DNA of 64,000 nucleotides from Agrostemma githago (Eukaryota; Streptophyta; Magnoliopsida; Caryophyllales; Caryophyllaceae): positions 4,793,873 through 4,857,872 of the forward strand of contig OY288257.1 of assembly GCA_958450325.1 (NCBI GenBank), read 5' to 3'. Each line of letters starts with the position of its first letter. Positions within the stretch are counted from its first letter, which is position 1. The translations under genes and the position numbers were made by a program. The notes under the pieces are model-generated. The model worked only from the letters and a program-made list of their open reading frames with translations. It ran no database searches and was not told the DNA's origin. This document shows, piece by piece, positions 36,914 through 50,040 of this stretch.

Positions 36914-39900
36914 ATGGATTCAATGACCGCATCATCGTCTTCAACGGTTGATAAGCAACTAATCGATTATAACAATGGTGAGTTTCAGTGATTCATTAAC
37001 GTTTTTATTCGTTTTTTCTTCACGGATTTCAATAGTAATCGCGTCATATCAATGTTTTTGCTTTAAATCTGCGTTTTCATATCAATGTTTTATCGCGTCA
37101 AATTGCGTTTTTTTTTACGTCGATAGTGCTTTCATTGACATTTCGACTTTATTTGCGTCCTCTTTGCGTCTTTTGATTCATATTTTCGTATCAATGGTAA
37201 TCTGCGTTTTGATTCATATTTTCGTATCAATGGTATTTTGATATCTCGATCTCCATAGATTACATGTCTCTATGGTTTTTTTCAGGATTTTCCCTGATAT
37301 CCAGTATTACTATTTTTTTTGGTTTCTATTAACGCAGATTCGTCGTTGAAGTAACATGCCTTCTGAATTAAAGTAACACTTACTTGTAATTACAGTAACA
37401 CAAATGAACGGTCAGGAAAAGGGTTTTGATGATATGCTGGAGTAACGTATTGTACACGTTAGGGTAACACAACTTATCAATTATAGTAACATAGTATTTG
37501 CATTGATGTAACGCTGTTTGATTCTGTGCAGGTAGCTGCGCCACAGATGCGAACGCACAAGACAACACTGGAAAAGGTGGAATTTAATTCGTTTGATTAA
37601 TAATGGATTAATATTATGGTTCATTGATATTATTGTTTCACCGATATTATTGTTTTGCTTTATGTTGAAGCATACATGGCATTGAAGTAACACAAGTAAT
37701 GAATTAAAGTAATACCTAACTGTAATTAGAGTAACACAAACATGTAACACTAAAAAAGGGTTCTTAGCGTTGTCGTTGGAGTAACATCCTCTTAGAGTTA
37801 AAGTAACGCAACTTATGAGTTACAGTAACACTTATGCCTATTGGCGTGACTTTTCTGTCTTTTTGGCAGGAAGCATTGGTAAAGAGCCGAATGCACAGGA
37901 ATGGTGCAGAGATGTGGGTGAGGTTTTCACTCCATACATGGAGAAGGTATTCTTGACAATTGATGAGGCAGTGGAATTTTACAAAATCTATGCGCTGGCT
38001 TGCGGTTTTGATGTGAGGAAGTACACTACGAAGCGATGGCACGGTGGTGAGATAAAGTCGAAGCTCCTAGTCTGCAACAGACAGGGTTATACGAACTCTG
38101 TTAAAGCTGTTAACAATACACCTGCAGCTGTGAAAGTTGTTAACGATGTAGATGGGGAAGGAGTTGTTGTGGACGCGATTAAAAAGAAGACGAAAGTCCG
38201 TCGTTGCGGGTGCAAGGCAAGGATTAGGCTGTTCAATAAAGGAGGCATTCTCAAGATTGATAGGTTCCACATCGGCCACAACCACGAACTAATCTCACAG
38301 AAAGACAGAGAATTCCAGAAGCTCTCGAGGAACCTGACAAAGTACCACAAGCAAATGATCTTGAATAATTCGCGGGTATGGAGTAACACAATTTTTTTTA
38401 TAGAATGACATGTGAGTAGGTCGTAACATCTTGATTAGACCAATGTGTGCATAATCTAGTTACTTTTGCTAAAGTAACACCAGTGATACTAAACAGTAAC
38501 ACTTGGATTAGACCATTATAAGTGTAACACCTGGATTAGACCATAGGATAACACCAGTGAGTCTATAGAGTAACACTGCTTAAGTACAAGAGTAACACAA
38601 CTGGTGTATTAATGTTATATTGCTGCGACGCTTGATTCTTATTTACAGCTGAAGATCGGCGCAACGCGGACATACAACATTTGCAAGGAGCAGGTAGAGG
38701 GATTCGCAAACGTGGGTGCGAGCTTGGTTGACTTCAAAAACTGGGGGAGAGATATAAAGTGCTTCCTACATGAGAGGGACGGTCAGCTATTCATCGATCG
38801 ATTCAAAGACATGGCTAAGAATAGGAAGGGTTTCTATTTTGACTACGACCTAGATGAAGATGGGAGTGTGAGCAAGGTTTTCTGGGCTGACGGTGAGGCG
38901 CGGCGTAACTACCAGTTATTTGGGGATGCAGTTTCGTTCGACCCAACGTACGGGACGAACAAATATAAGATGATATTCACACCGTTCACAGGCGTTGATC
39001 ATCACAAACGATCGGTAACCTTTGCTGGCGCTCTGATAGCGCACGAGGATTATGAATCGTTCGTCTGGGTGTTTGAGAGATTTCTGACTGCAATGGGAGG
39101 TAAGGAGCCGGGGTATATAATTACCGACCAAGATCCGGGCATTATACCAGCGGTGAAGAAAATGTTTAAGACGGCGCTACACCGTTTCTGTATGTGGCAT
39201 ATCTTGAACAAGGTTCCTGCCAAATACGGTGCAGCCCGGAGTGACTACCAGGATTTTTTGAAGAGACTAAATGCTATAGTATGGGATGTGGAGATTGATG
39301 GAGACAAGTTCGACGCGGAATGGTGTGACATAATGGAGGAGTTCCATGGGGGCGATGACGAGTGGTTTTCAACTACATACTCCATCAGGGAACAGTGGGT
39401 GATGGCACATTGCAGGGATTTGAAGATGGGCGGCTTAATGCGAACCACGCAAAGGTCGGAGAGTGAGAACAGTTTCTTCAAAAGATTCGAACAAAAATCG
39501 GGGACGTTGGTCGAATTCTGGATGCGATTCGAGAGCGCCATGGACCAGCAACGGTATACACAGAAAAAACTCGACAATGACAATGCACAAGCTTCACCAA
39601 AAACAGCAACCCACCTGCCAATTGAACATCACGCTTCGAAAATTTACACCCACGCCGCATTTGAAGAATTCCAGGAGGAGGTGAAATTTTCTGTGGGTAC
39701 TTGCAGCGTGAGGGGCTTCCTTGAGAAGGACGGGATTGAGGAGACATTGGTTAGGGATTCTACGAGGGATAAGGAGTTTACGGTCAAGTATATATCAGGT
39801 ACTCCTTAAAATCAATCATTACTCCTTAAAGTAACACCGGTCGTTCCTTACTGTAACACATAAAATGCTTTGGAGTAACTGGGGATGGCATTTGGACATC

Positions 39901-42301
39901 TGTGTTGTAAACGCTTAAAAGTAACACAGACCATGAATTAAAGTAACATTTCATATTCCAAAAAGTAACACTTTCTGCACTCCATTACATTTTGCAAACC
40001 ATTATATCCAATGTATTTGCTGTCTCTGCTGATTCAAAGATTGGATGTGAATCTGTCCAGGTACGTCTGGATCAAGCTGCACATGTCGGTTGTTTAATTT
40101 GTGATGGGAGAGATTTGTCGTGAATCCCAACCGTCAAATAAAACCAACTAACCTAACTAGGGTAGCTAGGGTAAGTCGGGTCGAATCCACAGGGACGGGA
40201 GGTCGGACTAAGGTATGCTACGGTCAAGGACTAGGTTCGAGATAAGCTAGTCTAGGGGGGGTGGCTATGGACTAAACTAGGTCTAAAACTAGAGAACTAT
40301 CAAAGGAGACGGGCTAGGGTTAGATCGGGGTCAAAGGGGTAACGGAATGGTCGGAGGAGAACTAGAGGTGAAGGAGGTAGTAGGGTGATCTAGGTAATGC
40401 CCGGGCTCTCGCAACTTAGACCCACCTAGAGGTTCCACCTAAAACCCAACTCGGCGACACAACACAAACGGAGTACTAGCATGCTATAGACCTAGGACGA
40501 ATCCGGGCTCTCGCAACTTAGACCGGCCTAGGGGTCGTCCTCACCGGGCTCTCGCAACTTAATGAGGGGACCGAACCCATAAACAAACTAATACCCACAA
40601 GAGAAAGACAAGAAAACAAGCATTCGCACATACTTAGTCATTCAAGCAATTCAACAAACATGTGATGTGCAACAAACCAAGGAGAAACCCAAATCTTCCA
40701 CCAACAACTCCAACAATCCCTCAATCATCCAATTAACACCCTAATCACCTTACTAACCCTAACAAGAACACTACTCTAACATATCTAAACTAAAACTATC
40801 ACTAACAAGAGGAATCAAACCAAACAACAAAACTAACATAGTGAAACAAGTCTAACAAAGAACTATGAACAATAACAAGAACTAAAGATTCAAACTTTAA
40901 TGAATGGAACAAGAAAAGAGTAAAAGAGAAGAGGATTATACCAAACTAGTGAAGAGGAAAGAACAAAACTTACATTAATGAAGAAAACCCAAAACAAACA
41001 TCCAAGGTTGTCAAGCTTGGAGAAGATCTTGAATAATTCCCTTAATACAAGTACTAATCTAAGATTAACGATAATCTAAGGACTAATCTACTCTAATCTA
41101 TGCTAAAATAATCTAGGGTTTAGTCTAATATGAAGTGCATAAGATAGTGTCTTAATACAAGAGGGGGGTATATATAGGGTTTAAGAATGGAAGGAGAAGG
41201 AAGGAGCAAAGCACGGGCTGACTGGGCACCTTCCCGATCGGGAATGTGGGAAATCCCGATCGGGAACACCCCACAGTACCCCGTCTTGCTTTCCTCTTTA
41301 TTCCCGATCGGGATGAGGCCATACCCGATCGGGAATAGTCTTGTAGGCCTCCAATATGAACTTTTCGGTCCCTCCTTGGTTTTCATGGCCTTCTCATCGA
41401 TTCTCGGGACTCGGGATCGGGTCTCGGAGGCTCGGGATTGGGTCCCAAGGTCTCGGGGTCGATTCCAAGGCATCGAGTCATCGTTCCTTAGCTTCGTTGG
41501 CTCCAAAATGTGTATGTATAGAGTCGGAATCACTCCAACTCTTCATGAATGGTCTCGGGAACCTGAAACGAGCTAAGGGAAACATAAGAAGCCCATAAAC
41601 CGCTCCCAAGGAGCGATTATACAAGAAAATGGGACCAAAACACTACAGAATAGGCACTACAAACGACACTTATCAATTTGCGAGGGATATTGTGTAGACA
41701 CGTAATCTGGATATATTCATCGAAAGGGCTGACCACTATACCCGAAAACATGGTAACCAAAAGGTGGACAAAGGAGGTTGTTCGCACTGCTCGTATCAGT
41801 GATGAAGGATTAGACGGCGAAAACACTGACATCATCGACGGAAAACAGATAGAGATGTCGAGATTGTGGTCGGAAATCCATGAGACAATGGGACTTCTAA
41901 GGGCAGGAGACAAGGCAGATGTGGAAAGCTTGTGCGGATTAATTCGGGAGTTCAGGTTGCAGAGGCAGCCAGTTTCAGGTGGGGAGAATATTGGCAAGAC
42001 ACAGGAACTGGAAAATATGCTTGGTTGTACGACCTCTGAAAATATCACGATACTACCTCCTAAGATTTCTAAGACAAAGGGAAGCGGAAAGCGGATGTTG
42101 TCAAGCAAGGAAAAGAAGGTCGCACTTTCTAGAAAGCCGAAACGCATGTGCAATAACTGCAAGCAGATGGCGCACCACGACAAACGAAACTGTCCAAATC
42201 CTTACGCAGAACGACACCCTAAACAGCCTACCAAGCAAACCAATGATGCGGATGACGAGGATGATGTAGATGAAGACATCGATGGAGAGGAAACTGAAGA
42301 A
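36914..42301 (+). pseudogene. MULE transposase (FAR1/MURA-like), interrupted by an LTR
   Basis: Exons 36914-36977, 37532-37576, 37870-38375, 38649-39798 and 40061-40101 join in frame, then resume at 41681 after an inserted LTR. Domains in order: FAR1-type zinc-binding region (LLVCNRQG ... RRCGCKARIRL ... HIGHNHEL), MULE DDE core with FDPTYGTNKYKM, ITDQDPGI and FCMWHIL, a SWIM zinc finger (SSCTCRLFNL before the insertion, RGILCRHV after it), a CCHC-like knuckle CNNCKQMAHHDKRNC, and an acidic tail running into the N gap. It would bind the terminal repeats and catalyse cut-and-paste transposition. Apart from the LTR insertion in the SWIM finger I see no stop or frameshift, so disruption is recent relative to the age of the gene. 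Confidence 0.9.
40102..41675. mobile_element. Solo-LTR-like insertion in the transposase SWIM exon
   Basis: It starts TGATGGGAGAG and ends CGACACTTATCA, with the 5-bp duplication ATTTG on both sides (40097-40101 and 41676-41680). There are no coding domains; the frames seen are short and GC-rich. It holds paired TTCCCGATCGGGAA palindromes at 41232-41340. Read on the minus strand it starts TGATAAGTGTCG. Removing it and one ATTTG copy restores the transposase frame exactly. Confidence 0.85.
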
Positions 42302-42501
42302 NNNNNNNNNNNNNNNNNNNNNNNNNNNNNNNNNNNNNNNNNNNNNNNNNNNNNNNNNNNNNNNNNNNNNNNNNNNNNNNNNNNNNNNNNNNNNNNNNNN
42401 NNNNNNNNNNNNNNNNNNNNNNNNNNNNNNNNNNNNNNNNNNNNNNNNNNNNNNNNNNNNNNNNNNNNNNNNNNNNNNNNNNNNNNNNNNNNNNNNNNNN
42501 N
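42302..42501. other. Assembly gap (200 N)
   Basis: Exactly 200 N, the usual placeholder for a gap of unknown size. It hides the end of the transposase gene and the last part of the Ulp1 gene, including the place where the second Ulp1 domain's catalytic Cys would be. Confidence 0.99.
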
Positions 42502-42579
42502 TGTGTACCCACAGCAACGTTAATATGTGAGAAACAGATGGCCGTATGCAATAATAAATATTAGAATATATATACTAAC

Positions 42580-45500
42580 CATTATCTTTGCGGCCTTGTA
42601 CAACATTGTTTCTTTCACGTTCGGGTAAAGTTGGTGGTCAAGGAGATCTATTGTCCTTTTCTTACGGTTGATGCACACGCATGAGTAGTAATAATCGATG
42701 TTGATCGGGACAAATATGAGATCAGCTTCCAAATTAAGACAACGACCACACTTCCTTTTAAAAAGACTGAGATGGGACATCAATATGTCCACTGCCCGCG
42801 TGGATGGGGCGTCTGCATCCTCGTCAAGCATCCCATAGAGGCAGTCCTACAAACATATTCAAAGTTTCTCAGATTGGGTTCAACTGTGAGGAAGTAACAC
42901 ATTCACTACGTATCAGACTACTGCCATTCATGTATAGCAAAGACGCAGATTAAGGTAACACGTCTCCTACATTACAGTAACGCACTTTCATCTTTAAAAT
43001 AACACCATCCAGATGTTGAGGGACGTGTATTCTCCTGGAACCTTGGTCATAAATATATATATATATATGTACACAAATGCAACAGTAATGCGTACCGTCT
43101 GTCATATACCGAAGTATGCTGTCGTAGGTGTCTCGCCCGAACCAGTGGCGAGAGGTGGAAGCCTGTTCAACAGCATCGACCAGCATTCGATGATGCACGA
43201 CTGCATATTCTGACCCGGTAACATTGAACGTATGTCATTCCGCTCAATTGTAGCTAGGAGTGAATAATTTGCAACCTCCTCGCTGAAGGAAAACAAAAAT
43301 ACCTCGTTAAAAAAACTGTTTTATTATTCACCCATTAATGTTAAAGTAAATGCGTACCAATTTTGAAGAGTTGTAAGCTCCACAAGGCAGTAGTCCACGA
43401 CGTCTTTGCGACGGACGGGAATCTTACTTAACAACGTCCTGTTGCTCAATAGAAACAGTGACAGCATGGGAGAGTTTGCATCTTCAACGCCACAATCAAG
43501 TGAGCAGCCAAGTCCGTCACCCTCACCACGGTTTCGGCTCTTCAGAACGGAACTTGTCCGCGTTGAGAAGTTAGAGTCAAGCACCGTCTCTGCGACAGGG
43601 GTTTTAGGGGTTTTAGGGGTTTTAGGGTCAGATGTCGACGGTCGTTTCTTCTTTGACGGTCGTTCATCATATTCTGTCCCGCCTGCCCTCTTGACGGTAC
43701 CCCCGGCCGACCCAGCAACACTCGATATAGTTCTCTCGATGGCGATATTCGCTTTATCGTTTAGGAACTCTCTCACCCTCGCTATAACCTCATCTCTGTC
43801 CTTATTGTTGTCACACAGGATCAGAGTCGCCGCAATCTCTGCTCTATATAGGTTGTTCGCCTCCATTGTGCCAAGGCAACATTCGAACGCTTCCCCCCTG
43901 TACAGCATCATGTGTATCATGAGGTAGACACCACAGTCGTTCGCCGAGAAACCTCCGCCCTGCCATGCGAATGGGACGTTGACAACAGGGAAGCCCGCGA
44001 CATCCGATCCCCTGGCGATACCTTTTCTGACCATGTACTTTCCCATTTCCACAGCCTAAATCATACAAAAAACAACAAAAAAAAATAAGACGGAAGGTGA
44101 AATAATGTCCGATTATATATCAACACAAGTTAACTTACGGCGATTTTTGCCATCCCGACATATGGCAGACTTTCGAATTCCTGTTCTTCGTAACTCCTGT
44201 TGTCTAGGTACTCAATCTGCTTTGACAGGAAGTTGATACATGCACAGCTGTAGTGGTCGTTGTTGTCCGAAAGCACCGGGACGAATACCTGTTATTTGGT
44301 AATTAAGATTATGGCGATTATTGTTAAAGAGCTGTAATGAAGGGTAATAAAAGAGTTTCATATAGACGTACCAAGTCAGAGTCTAGGTTTATGGTGTCTT
44401 TATTCACTTCGGTCCAAATGTCCCAGAAGTTGAACAATTCATCGCCAACGTCGACCTTTGCACCACTCTTTGTGCCCTTCCACAGCTTCATTACTGTCTT
44501 CTGCATGACACATGTTGAAGTAACAGTTCATGATCGTGGTAATAAGAAAGAGTAACACTCATTGTTAATTAAAGTAACAGTTTGAAACCCTTACAGTAAC
44601 GCCTGTTATTGTGATAGAGTAACAGTATTAATGTGTAAGAGTAACACTAACTATGGATATAAGAACAATGAGTAACAGTATACACAGACCATACTCATTG
44701 TGAATGTTCATTCCTGATGTGAAATAAAACCCATGATAATGGTTATTATGAATGATCATTCAAGACATGTTAGTAACGCTATTTGTTGATTGTGTCGGTG
44801 TGATAAAAATAACAGAGACAAGCTTACGCTGTGGCTAACGCCAAAGAAGCAGCGTGATGTAGGACGTGGCGCAGTCTGACTCGCGTCGAGGCTGTTAAGA
44901 AGTATACACCAGGTATCGATAACAGCGTTCGACAGCTGCTGCCCCGGCTGGAGTGTCGAGAGCTCATCACGAGGGACGTTGAAAAAGTCGTCAACCCTCA
45001 CCAGCATCTCACTAAAAAGAATTTGAATGAATTAAAAGACAATCGATAAAAAAAATAACATAGATAAATAGAATCAGGTAAAGAAATTAGATCACTATTG
45101 AAAACATACTTCGCACTGTACTTGTCATTGTTATAAAAGACGTAATCCATTACGTTTTTCCGAACACTCAAAACCGACTTGAACAATGTACTGTTTCTGA
45201 CAAGAAAATCGGATATTATTATCTGGTCTGGTTCAGGGATTCCACATTCATAAGAGCATCCAAGCTTCTCATCGACAACTTGCATGCAATCTAAATATTT
45301 TTCAGAGTGGAGAAAGTAAGGATGGAACACCTTCCGTCCATCGACTTCCACCCACAGAGGCTCAATAACATTCGCTTCATCAATTTGGTGATCCCTTTCC
45401 TCCGAACCACCGATAACAGCCTCAACCATCTCCGCCGTCGTGTACAGTTCGAAGTCGGGACAGCCTCGACTCTCATCAGCAGTGACAACATCCTCAACCC

Positions 45501-47157
45501 CCGCCACATTTGTACGCATGCTCGCACCTGCTGTTTGAGTGGGCTAGCCTGTGAATGCAGGGCCTTGGGTGGCTGCGTTCTTCGCACGTGCGTACGCCTC
45601 GCACACTTCATCGACCGTCCGGTGGAGCTCTTCTCCACTCCAGAAGTCTTGCGAGGCCTGTGACGGAACGGGGTCATCGTTCAGTGGTTTGCCGGATGTT
45701 ATTCTTCTGAGTTTGGAAGCGGCTGATATCCACCAATCATGGAATGCAACTGCATTCCTTGCCATCATGAGGTACAATTCATGTACCTCCTGCATCAAGA
45801 ATAAACAAATGGTTTTAGTTCGGAGGGTTGACTGTAACTTATTATTTGTATTAAAGTAACACCACTGGTTCATTAGAGTAACATGTGATCAACATTAAAG
45901 TAACACATATGGTAGTTAGAGTAACACATTGAATTTATTGATGAAAAATTTTATTACTTACATCAACCGCCTTAGCTCTTAGATCAGCGTCATCCTCAAC
46001 GCCATCTGCTAGCTCGATGTTTATGGACTTCCCAGATTTGTGCGCGGATGATGTTGGTGCATTCGTTATCCTCAGCGGCACCCCGTCATCCACCACCTCC
46101 TCGTCCACCACCTCCTCAAGTAGACAACGGGGGTAATTCACCTTTGACTTGGTAAGACGACCAAGGCCACCACCAACAAATTCCCCATACAACCTATCTA
46201 GCATCCGCTCGCGATCCCAATGCTTAATAAGCGGCAGATCGTGCGGACAACGATGATCACGGTACTGGAAACGGTGAAAGTATGTGATCATCAAAAATGG
46301 CAGACAAGCGAGAAGGTATGTCGGTTGCTGAAGGACATAGTCTTGACAGGCTGCAGCAAGCCCATCCAATACAAGAGTGCACCAATCATAGTTCCTTATC
46401 TGCTCTACATTCTCCACACACCTCAGCAGACTTAGATCAACGGTGTAATTCGACGTTGGATTAAGAAAAATAGACATGCTGTACAGAACAAACAATCTAC
46501 AAAAGTCATCCCCCCCGTGAACGTCCTTCTGTAGTTTTTCCAACAACAGAGACAAAGGGATCGTGTCGCTTGCAGTGTGAATATTGAACCGATTCCTAAA
46601 TGCCTGTTTCAAACTGACGACATTCTCCGCCAGTGCTTCCTTCGACCGACCCATTGGGAGCAAGTCAGCGGGGTTCGGACCGTATGGAATGAGGAAGCAA
46701 TCGTGGACATCGTGCTTCGTTACCAAGAATTGATCGCTTTTCCTTGGTAGCCTGAAAATCAACGTGTCATCCGCGAAAAGCGACATGAACTCGACTGCAT
46801 ACTTACCGGGGAAACTTTTGAGTCGCATTGAAAGTAGGCCCCCAAAACCTATTCTGATGACAGAATCCCGCTGCCGATCATTGAAGTTTGACATTAACTC
46901 GATGAGGCTCTGTGGCCTACACCTGAACTGGATCTTCTTAGCTACAACAACTTCTTCTTCCTCCGCTTCTTCCTCCTGAAAAGGGACAAACATAAAGATA
47001 ATTAGGCTGTACAACTGTTGTTAGACCTAAATATGCACCACTTAATGGGTGAACATCAACAATACTAATGACTGCAACTGACCTTCTCCTTGGTTTGCCT
47101 CCTGCTTTTGCCCTCTGTGGCACGAGTGTTTCTGGACTTGTCACCTTCTTTTGCCAT
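42580..47157 (-). pseudogene. Tandem Ulp1 (C48) protease gene of the MULE
   Basis: Minus-strand exons: 47157-47083, 46975-45962, 45789-45110, 45011-44828, 44500-44372, 44288-44139, 44055-43358, 43282-43096, 42846-42580. Borders are GT-AG and phases agree. After an acidic leader comes a domain typical of Ulp1-type MULE proteins (IQFRCRPQSLIELM ... RIGFGGLLSM), then Ulp1 domain 1 with His in NDHYSCACIN, Asp in IEYLDN and Cys in NDCGVYLMIHM. A linker rich in PKTPKTPKTP follows, then a second homologous half in which the His position is Tyr (IDYYYSCVCIN). Ulp1 enzymes remove SUMO or related tags; the role in MULEs is unproven. Stops TAG (45544-45546) and TGA (43102-43104) lie in frame, so this copy is probably dead. 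The 3' end is lost in the gap. Confidence 0.82.
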
Positions 47158-47700
47158 CTGATCAAAACATACAGCTGATACGCGTCAAAGTAACATAAAT
47201 ATAGACCAGGGAGTAACAAACTGCAAGCACAACTGTTAAATTAACTAAAGTAACACGTCTCCTAGATCACAGTAACACAATTAGTTCTTCAATGTAATAC
47301 CCTTGAACTGACCTTCTTAGCTACAACAACTTCTTCTTCCTCCGCTTCTTCCTTCTGAAAAGGGACAGACATAAAGATAATTAGTATGTTCAACTGTTGT
47401 TAGACATAAATATGCACCACTTAATAGGTGATATGTATGATGAAAACCCACTCAACAATACTAAATGCCTGCAACTAACCTTCTCCTTGGTTTGCCTCCT
47501 GCTTTTGCCATCTGTGGCACGAGTTTTTCTGGACTTGTCACCTCCTTTTGCCATCTGATCAAAACATACAGCTGATACGCGTCAAAGTAACATAAATATA
47601 GACCAGAGAGTAACAAACTGCAAGCACAACTGTTAGATTAACTAAAGTAACACGTCTCCTAGATCACAGTAACACAATTAGTTCTTCAATGTAACACCAT
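46934..47700. repeat. About 380-bp tandem duplication at the Ulp1 5' end
   Basis: 46934-47312 and 47313-47700 are close direct copies. The duplication covers the first exon (MAKEGDKSRNTRATEGKSRR versus MAKGGDKSRKTRATDGKSRR) and the start of exon 2 (the Glu-rich leader), with the intervening motif-bearing intron. Either ATG (47157 or about 47548) could have been the original start. Confidence 0.8.
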
Positions 47701-48587
47701 AAGTGTCACAATAACACCATAAACTGCAAGCACAACTGGTAAGCATTAAGGTAACACAAAGAAAGTGTTAGAGTAACATAAGAATTAGAATAACAAATCT
47801 ACATAATTGAGTGTACCAGATTAAGATGATAGTTAGAGTAACACCTCCTCTACATTACAGTAACACATTGTTGTCTTCGAAATAACACCATACATATGAC
47901 ACATACAGATTACACGAAACAAATGAAAACCCAGATAATGATGCTAATGTTCGCTGAAAAAAGTTAATTATAGGGCATAAACAAAACAAGGTTAATCAAT
48001 CAATAATGAATTCAATTATACGAAACAGATGAAAACCCAGATAACGATGATAACAAAAAATTAATTATAGGACACAAAACACAGCAAGGTTAATCAATCA
48101 ATAATTAGCGAAAAAATTAATGAAATCAGACAATGATGATAATGTTTGCTGAAGTTAGAAAGCGGCTCGAATGTAACCTTGCTCGAGTTGACAAGTGAGC
48201 GATTGAGTTCAGTTGGACGATAGGGTTGAGTTGGATGATTGAGTGCTCGAGTATGCTTAGAAGCTTCAGTTGACGAAGCTTCGGTTGGCGCTACGTTGAG
48301 AGATTGATTTGAGTTTGATTGAGTGTAAGGGTTTGCTTGAGTTGAGCGAAGAGTTTGAATGAGGTGAAGTTGAAGGGTTTCTGCGTTTGAATGATGTGAG
48401 ATGAGAGAGAGGATCAATTGGCGGTAATCTAGGGAGGAGGAAGATTTTTTTATTTTTTTTCCAAAATTTGTTAGTTACTACCTTAATTACAATATACAAT
48501 CTCAACCACCCATCTTGTTTAGATCAATGGCTAAGATTAGGACTCATGGACTCAAAAAAAATTAAAGGACTCACTTGATCTTTACTC

Positions 48588-48642
<55 letters not shown>

Positions 48643-48701
48643 ATTCATCTTCCCGCCAACATCCACATTAATAATCTTGGCTTGTAAGAGTACATAAATA
48701 T

Positions 48702-48806
48702 TTTTGGGCCTCCAACCATCGCTTTAAGGTTTTGGTTGAGTTAGTTTCATAACATGGTATCAGAGCCAGCGTGACAAAAGGTCACGGGTTCGAATCGTTT
48801 GTTTCA
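48702..48806 (+). repeat. tRNA/PBS-like repeat, copy 2
   Basis: A close relative of 14163-14250: gggcctccaaccatcgcttt..ttggttgag, then ATGGTATCAGAGCC and a B-box-like GGGTTCGAATC. It lacks tRNA secondary structure, so it is not annotated as a tRNA gene. Confidence 0.5.
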
Positions 48807-49483
48807 TAACATGACTATCTTACATCTAGTGAGACGATTCAAGGAACTAATAATAGAGATTTCTTCCGAATTGTTTATTTTTCAACGTATAGATTCTCTT
48901 TCTACCTCCTTTATCTCTACAATTTCCTATTGTATGTCCATGGATTTTTTGTTGAGATAACTAACTTGATTATTGAGAATGTTGGAAAAATGAGCATGAG
49001 AAATCGGTAAGTTTTCATTAGAAGAAATCACCACTCAATCTTAATTATGTACGGAATTTCACGGAAGAATGATACGCAGCCACGCAGGAAGACTGTTATC
49101 CACAACGCACGTGTTATAGCATTTAATTCCAAGTAGAGGGGAATTTAGCTAATAGCAAAGGATAATCGTTGTTACCCCTAATTTAAAAAGAATTGATTAA
49201 GATTATCGACTTTTGTTACCCAAAATTCTTAAGAATGACACATTTCATATATATGATATGAGTACTGAACAAATATAATGAAATTGGTACCCAAAATTTT
49301 AATCTAGATTAGCCAGCCCTTATTATTATTTCGAAATTGTGAAGTTGTCCAGCCCAATCACCCTAAAAAAAAGGTTGAAAAGCCTCATAAACTGGGCTTT
49401 CAAATGTGAGGACATACAAATTCACGTTCTACATCTTCTGCTCTCCACCCAACGTTATTACTTCCTTACGTTTCTACCTTATG

Positions 49484-49865
49484 ATTGTTCGGTTACATTT
49501 GATTCTTTGTATTTATTTTTTCGACACTATTTATAGGTTAGTGAAATTTTTAATATGAATTCTAATATTTAAGATAAAATATAGTCATGTGAGATCTTCT
49601 TTAAATTGTTTAATCAAGTACGTTATAAATATTAAATTTTGATAAAAACTAAAGATAGAGACAAAAGAAAAAGTGCATTGCTAAGTGTGAAAAAGTAAAT
49701 ACAAAGAATCAAATAGAAGGTTTTTATACTCTCTCCGTTGCATTTGATTCTTTGTATTTGCTTTTTGGACATTATTATTGATAAGTGAGTGAAATCGTCA
49801 AGGTAAGTTCTGGAATAACATGTAAGATAAAATGTAGTCATATGAGATTTTGTTTAAATTAGTAC
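49484..49865. repeat. Stowaway-like MITE and a second partial copy
   Basis: 49491-49722 has inverted arms containing ttgattctttgtattt / aaatacaaagaatcaa. A second direct copy of the left arm follows at 49730-49865, starting CTCTCTCCGTTGCATTTGAT after TA. Boundaries are approximate. Confidence 0.5.
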
Positions 49866-50040
49866 AAAATGGGATGTAAAAACAAATTTGGTACAAAAGA
49901 AGGTTTAATAAAATTGATTTTGATGAGGATGGGAGGTTATATTAATTAGTTGCCAAATGTATGATTACAAGGATAAGCTCGATCGGAAGTTCACGTTGAA
50001 CATGTTTTGGTGTCTCTACGTTACGGATTTCTTGAGTGTA

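Larger units (their letters stand above)
37340..47900 (+). repeat. Dispersed AAAGTAACAC motif array in non-coding gaps
   Basis: By manual reading, more than fifty copies of (A/G)AGTAACAC and close variants (CAGTAACAC, AGAGTAACAT, GTAACGC) occur at 37.34-37.83, 38.38-38.60, 39.82-39.98, 42.89-43.01, 44.51-44.81, 45.85-45.93 and 47.18-47.90 kb. They are spaced roughly 20-45 bases apart. They are confined to introns and spacers. All copies read the same way on the plus strand, although the Ulp1 gene is transcribed from the minus strand. Similar motifs fill the small MULE. Confidence 0.85.
48589..50040. other. Intergenic DNA right of the MULE
   Basis: (AT)n at 48589-48640, a tRNA/PBS-like repeat at 48702-48806, MITE-type repeats at 49484-49865, otherwise AT-rich with no exon-like frame. 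Confidence 0.55.

Noticed and set aside
41120..41598. Overlapping frames of 80-137 codons
   Set aside because: They lie in the non-coding LTR inserted in the MULE transposase and contain its palindromes; no domain recognised.
43604..43632. Telomere-like GGGGTTTTA run
   Set aside because: It encodes the PKTPKTPKTP linker of the Ulp1 gene on the minus strand.
48702..48806. tRNA gene
   Set aside because: B-box-like sequence present but no cloverleaf; recurs as a dispersed repeat.
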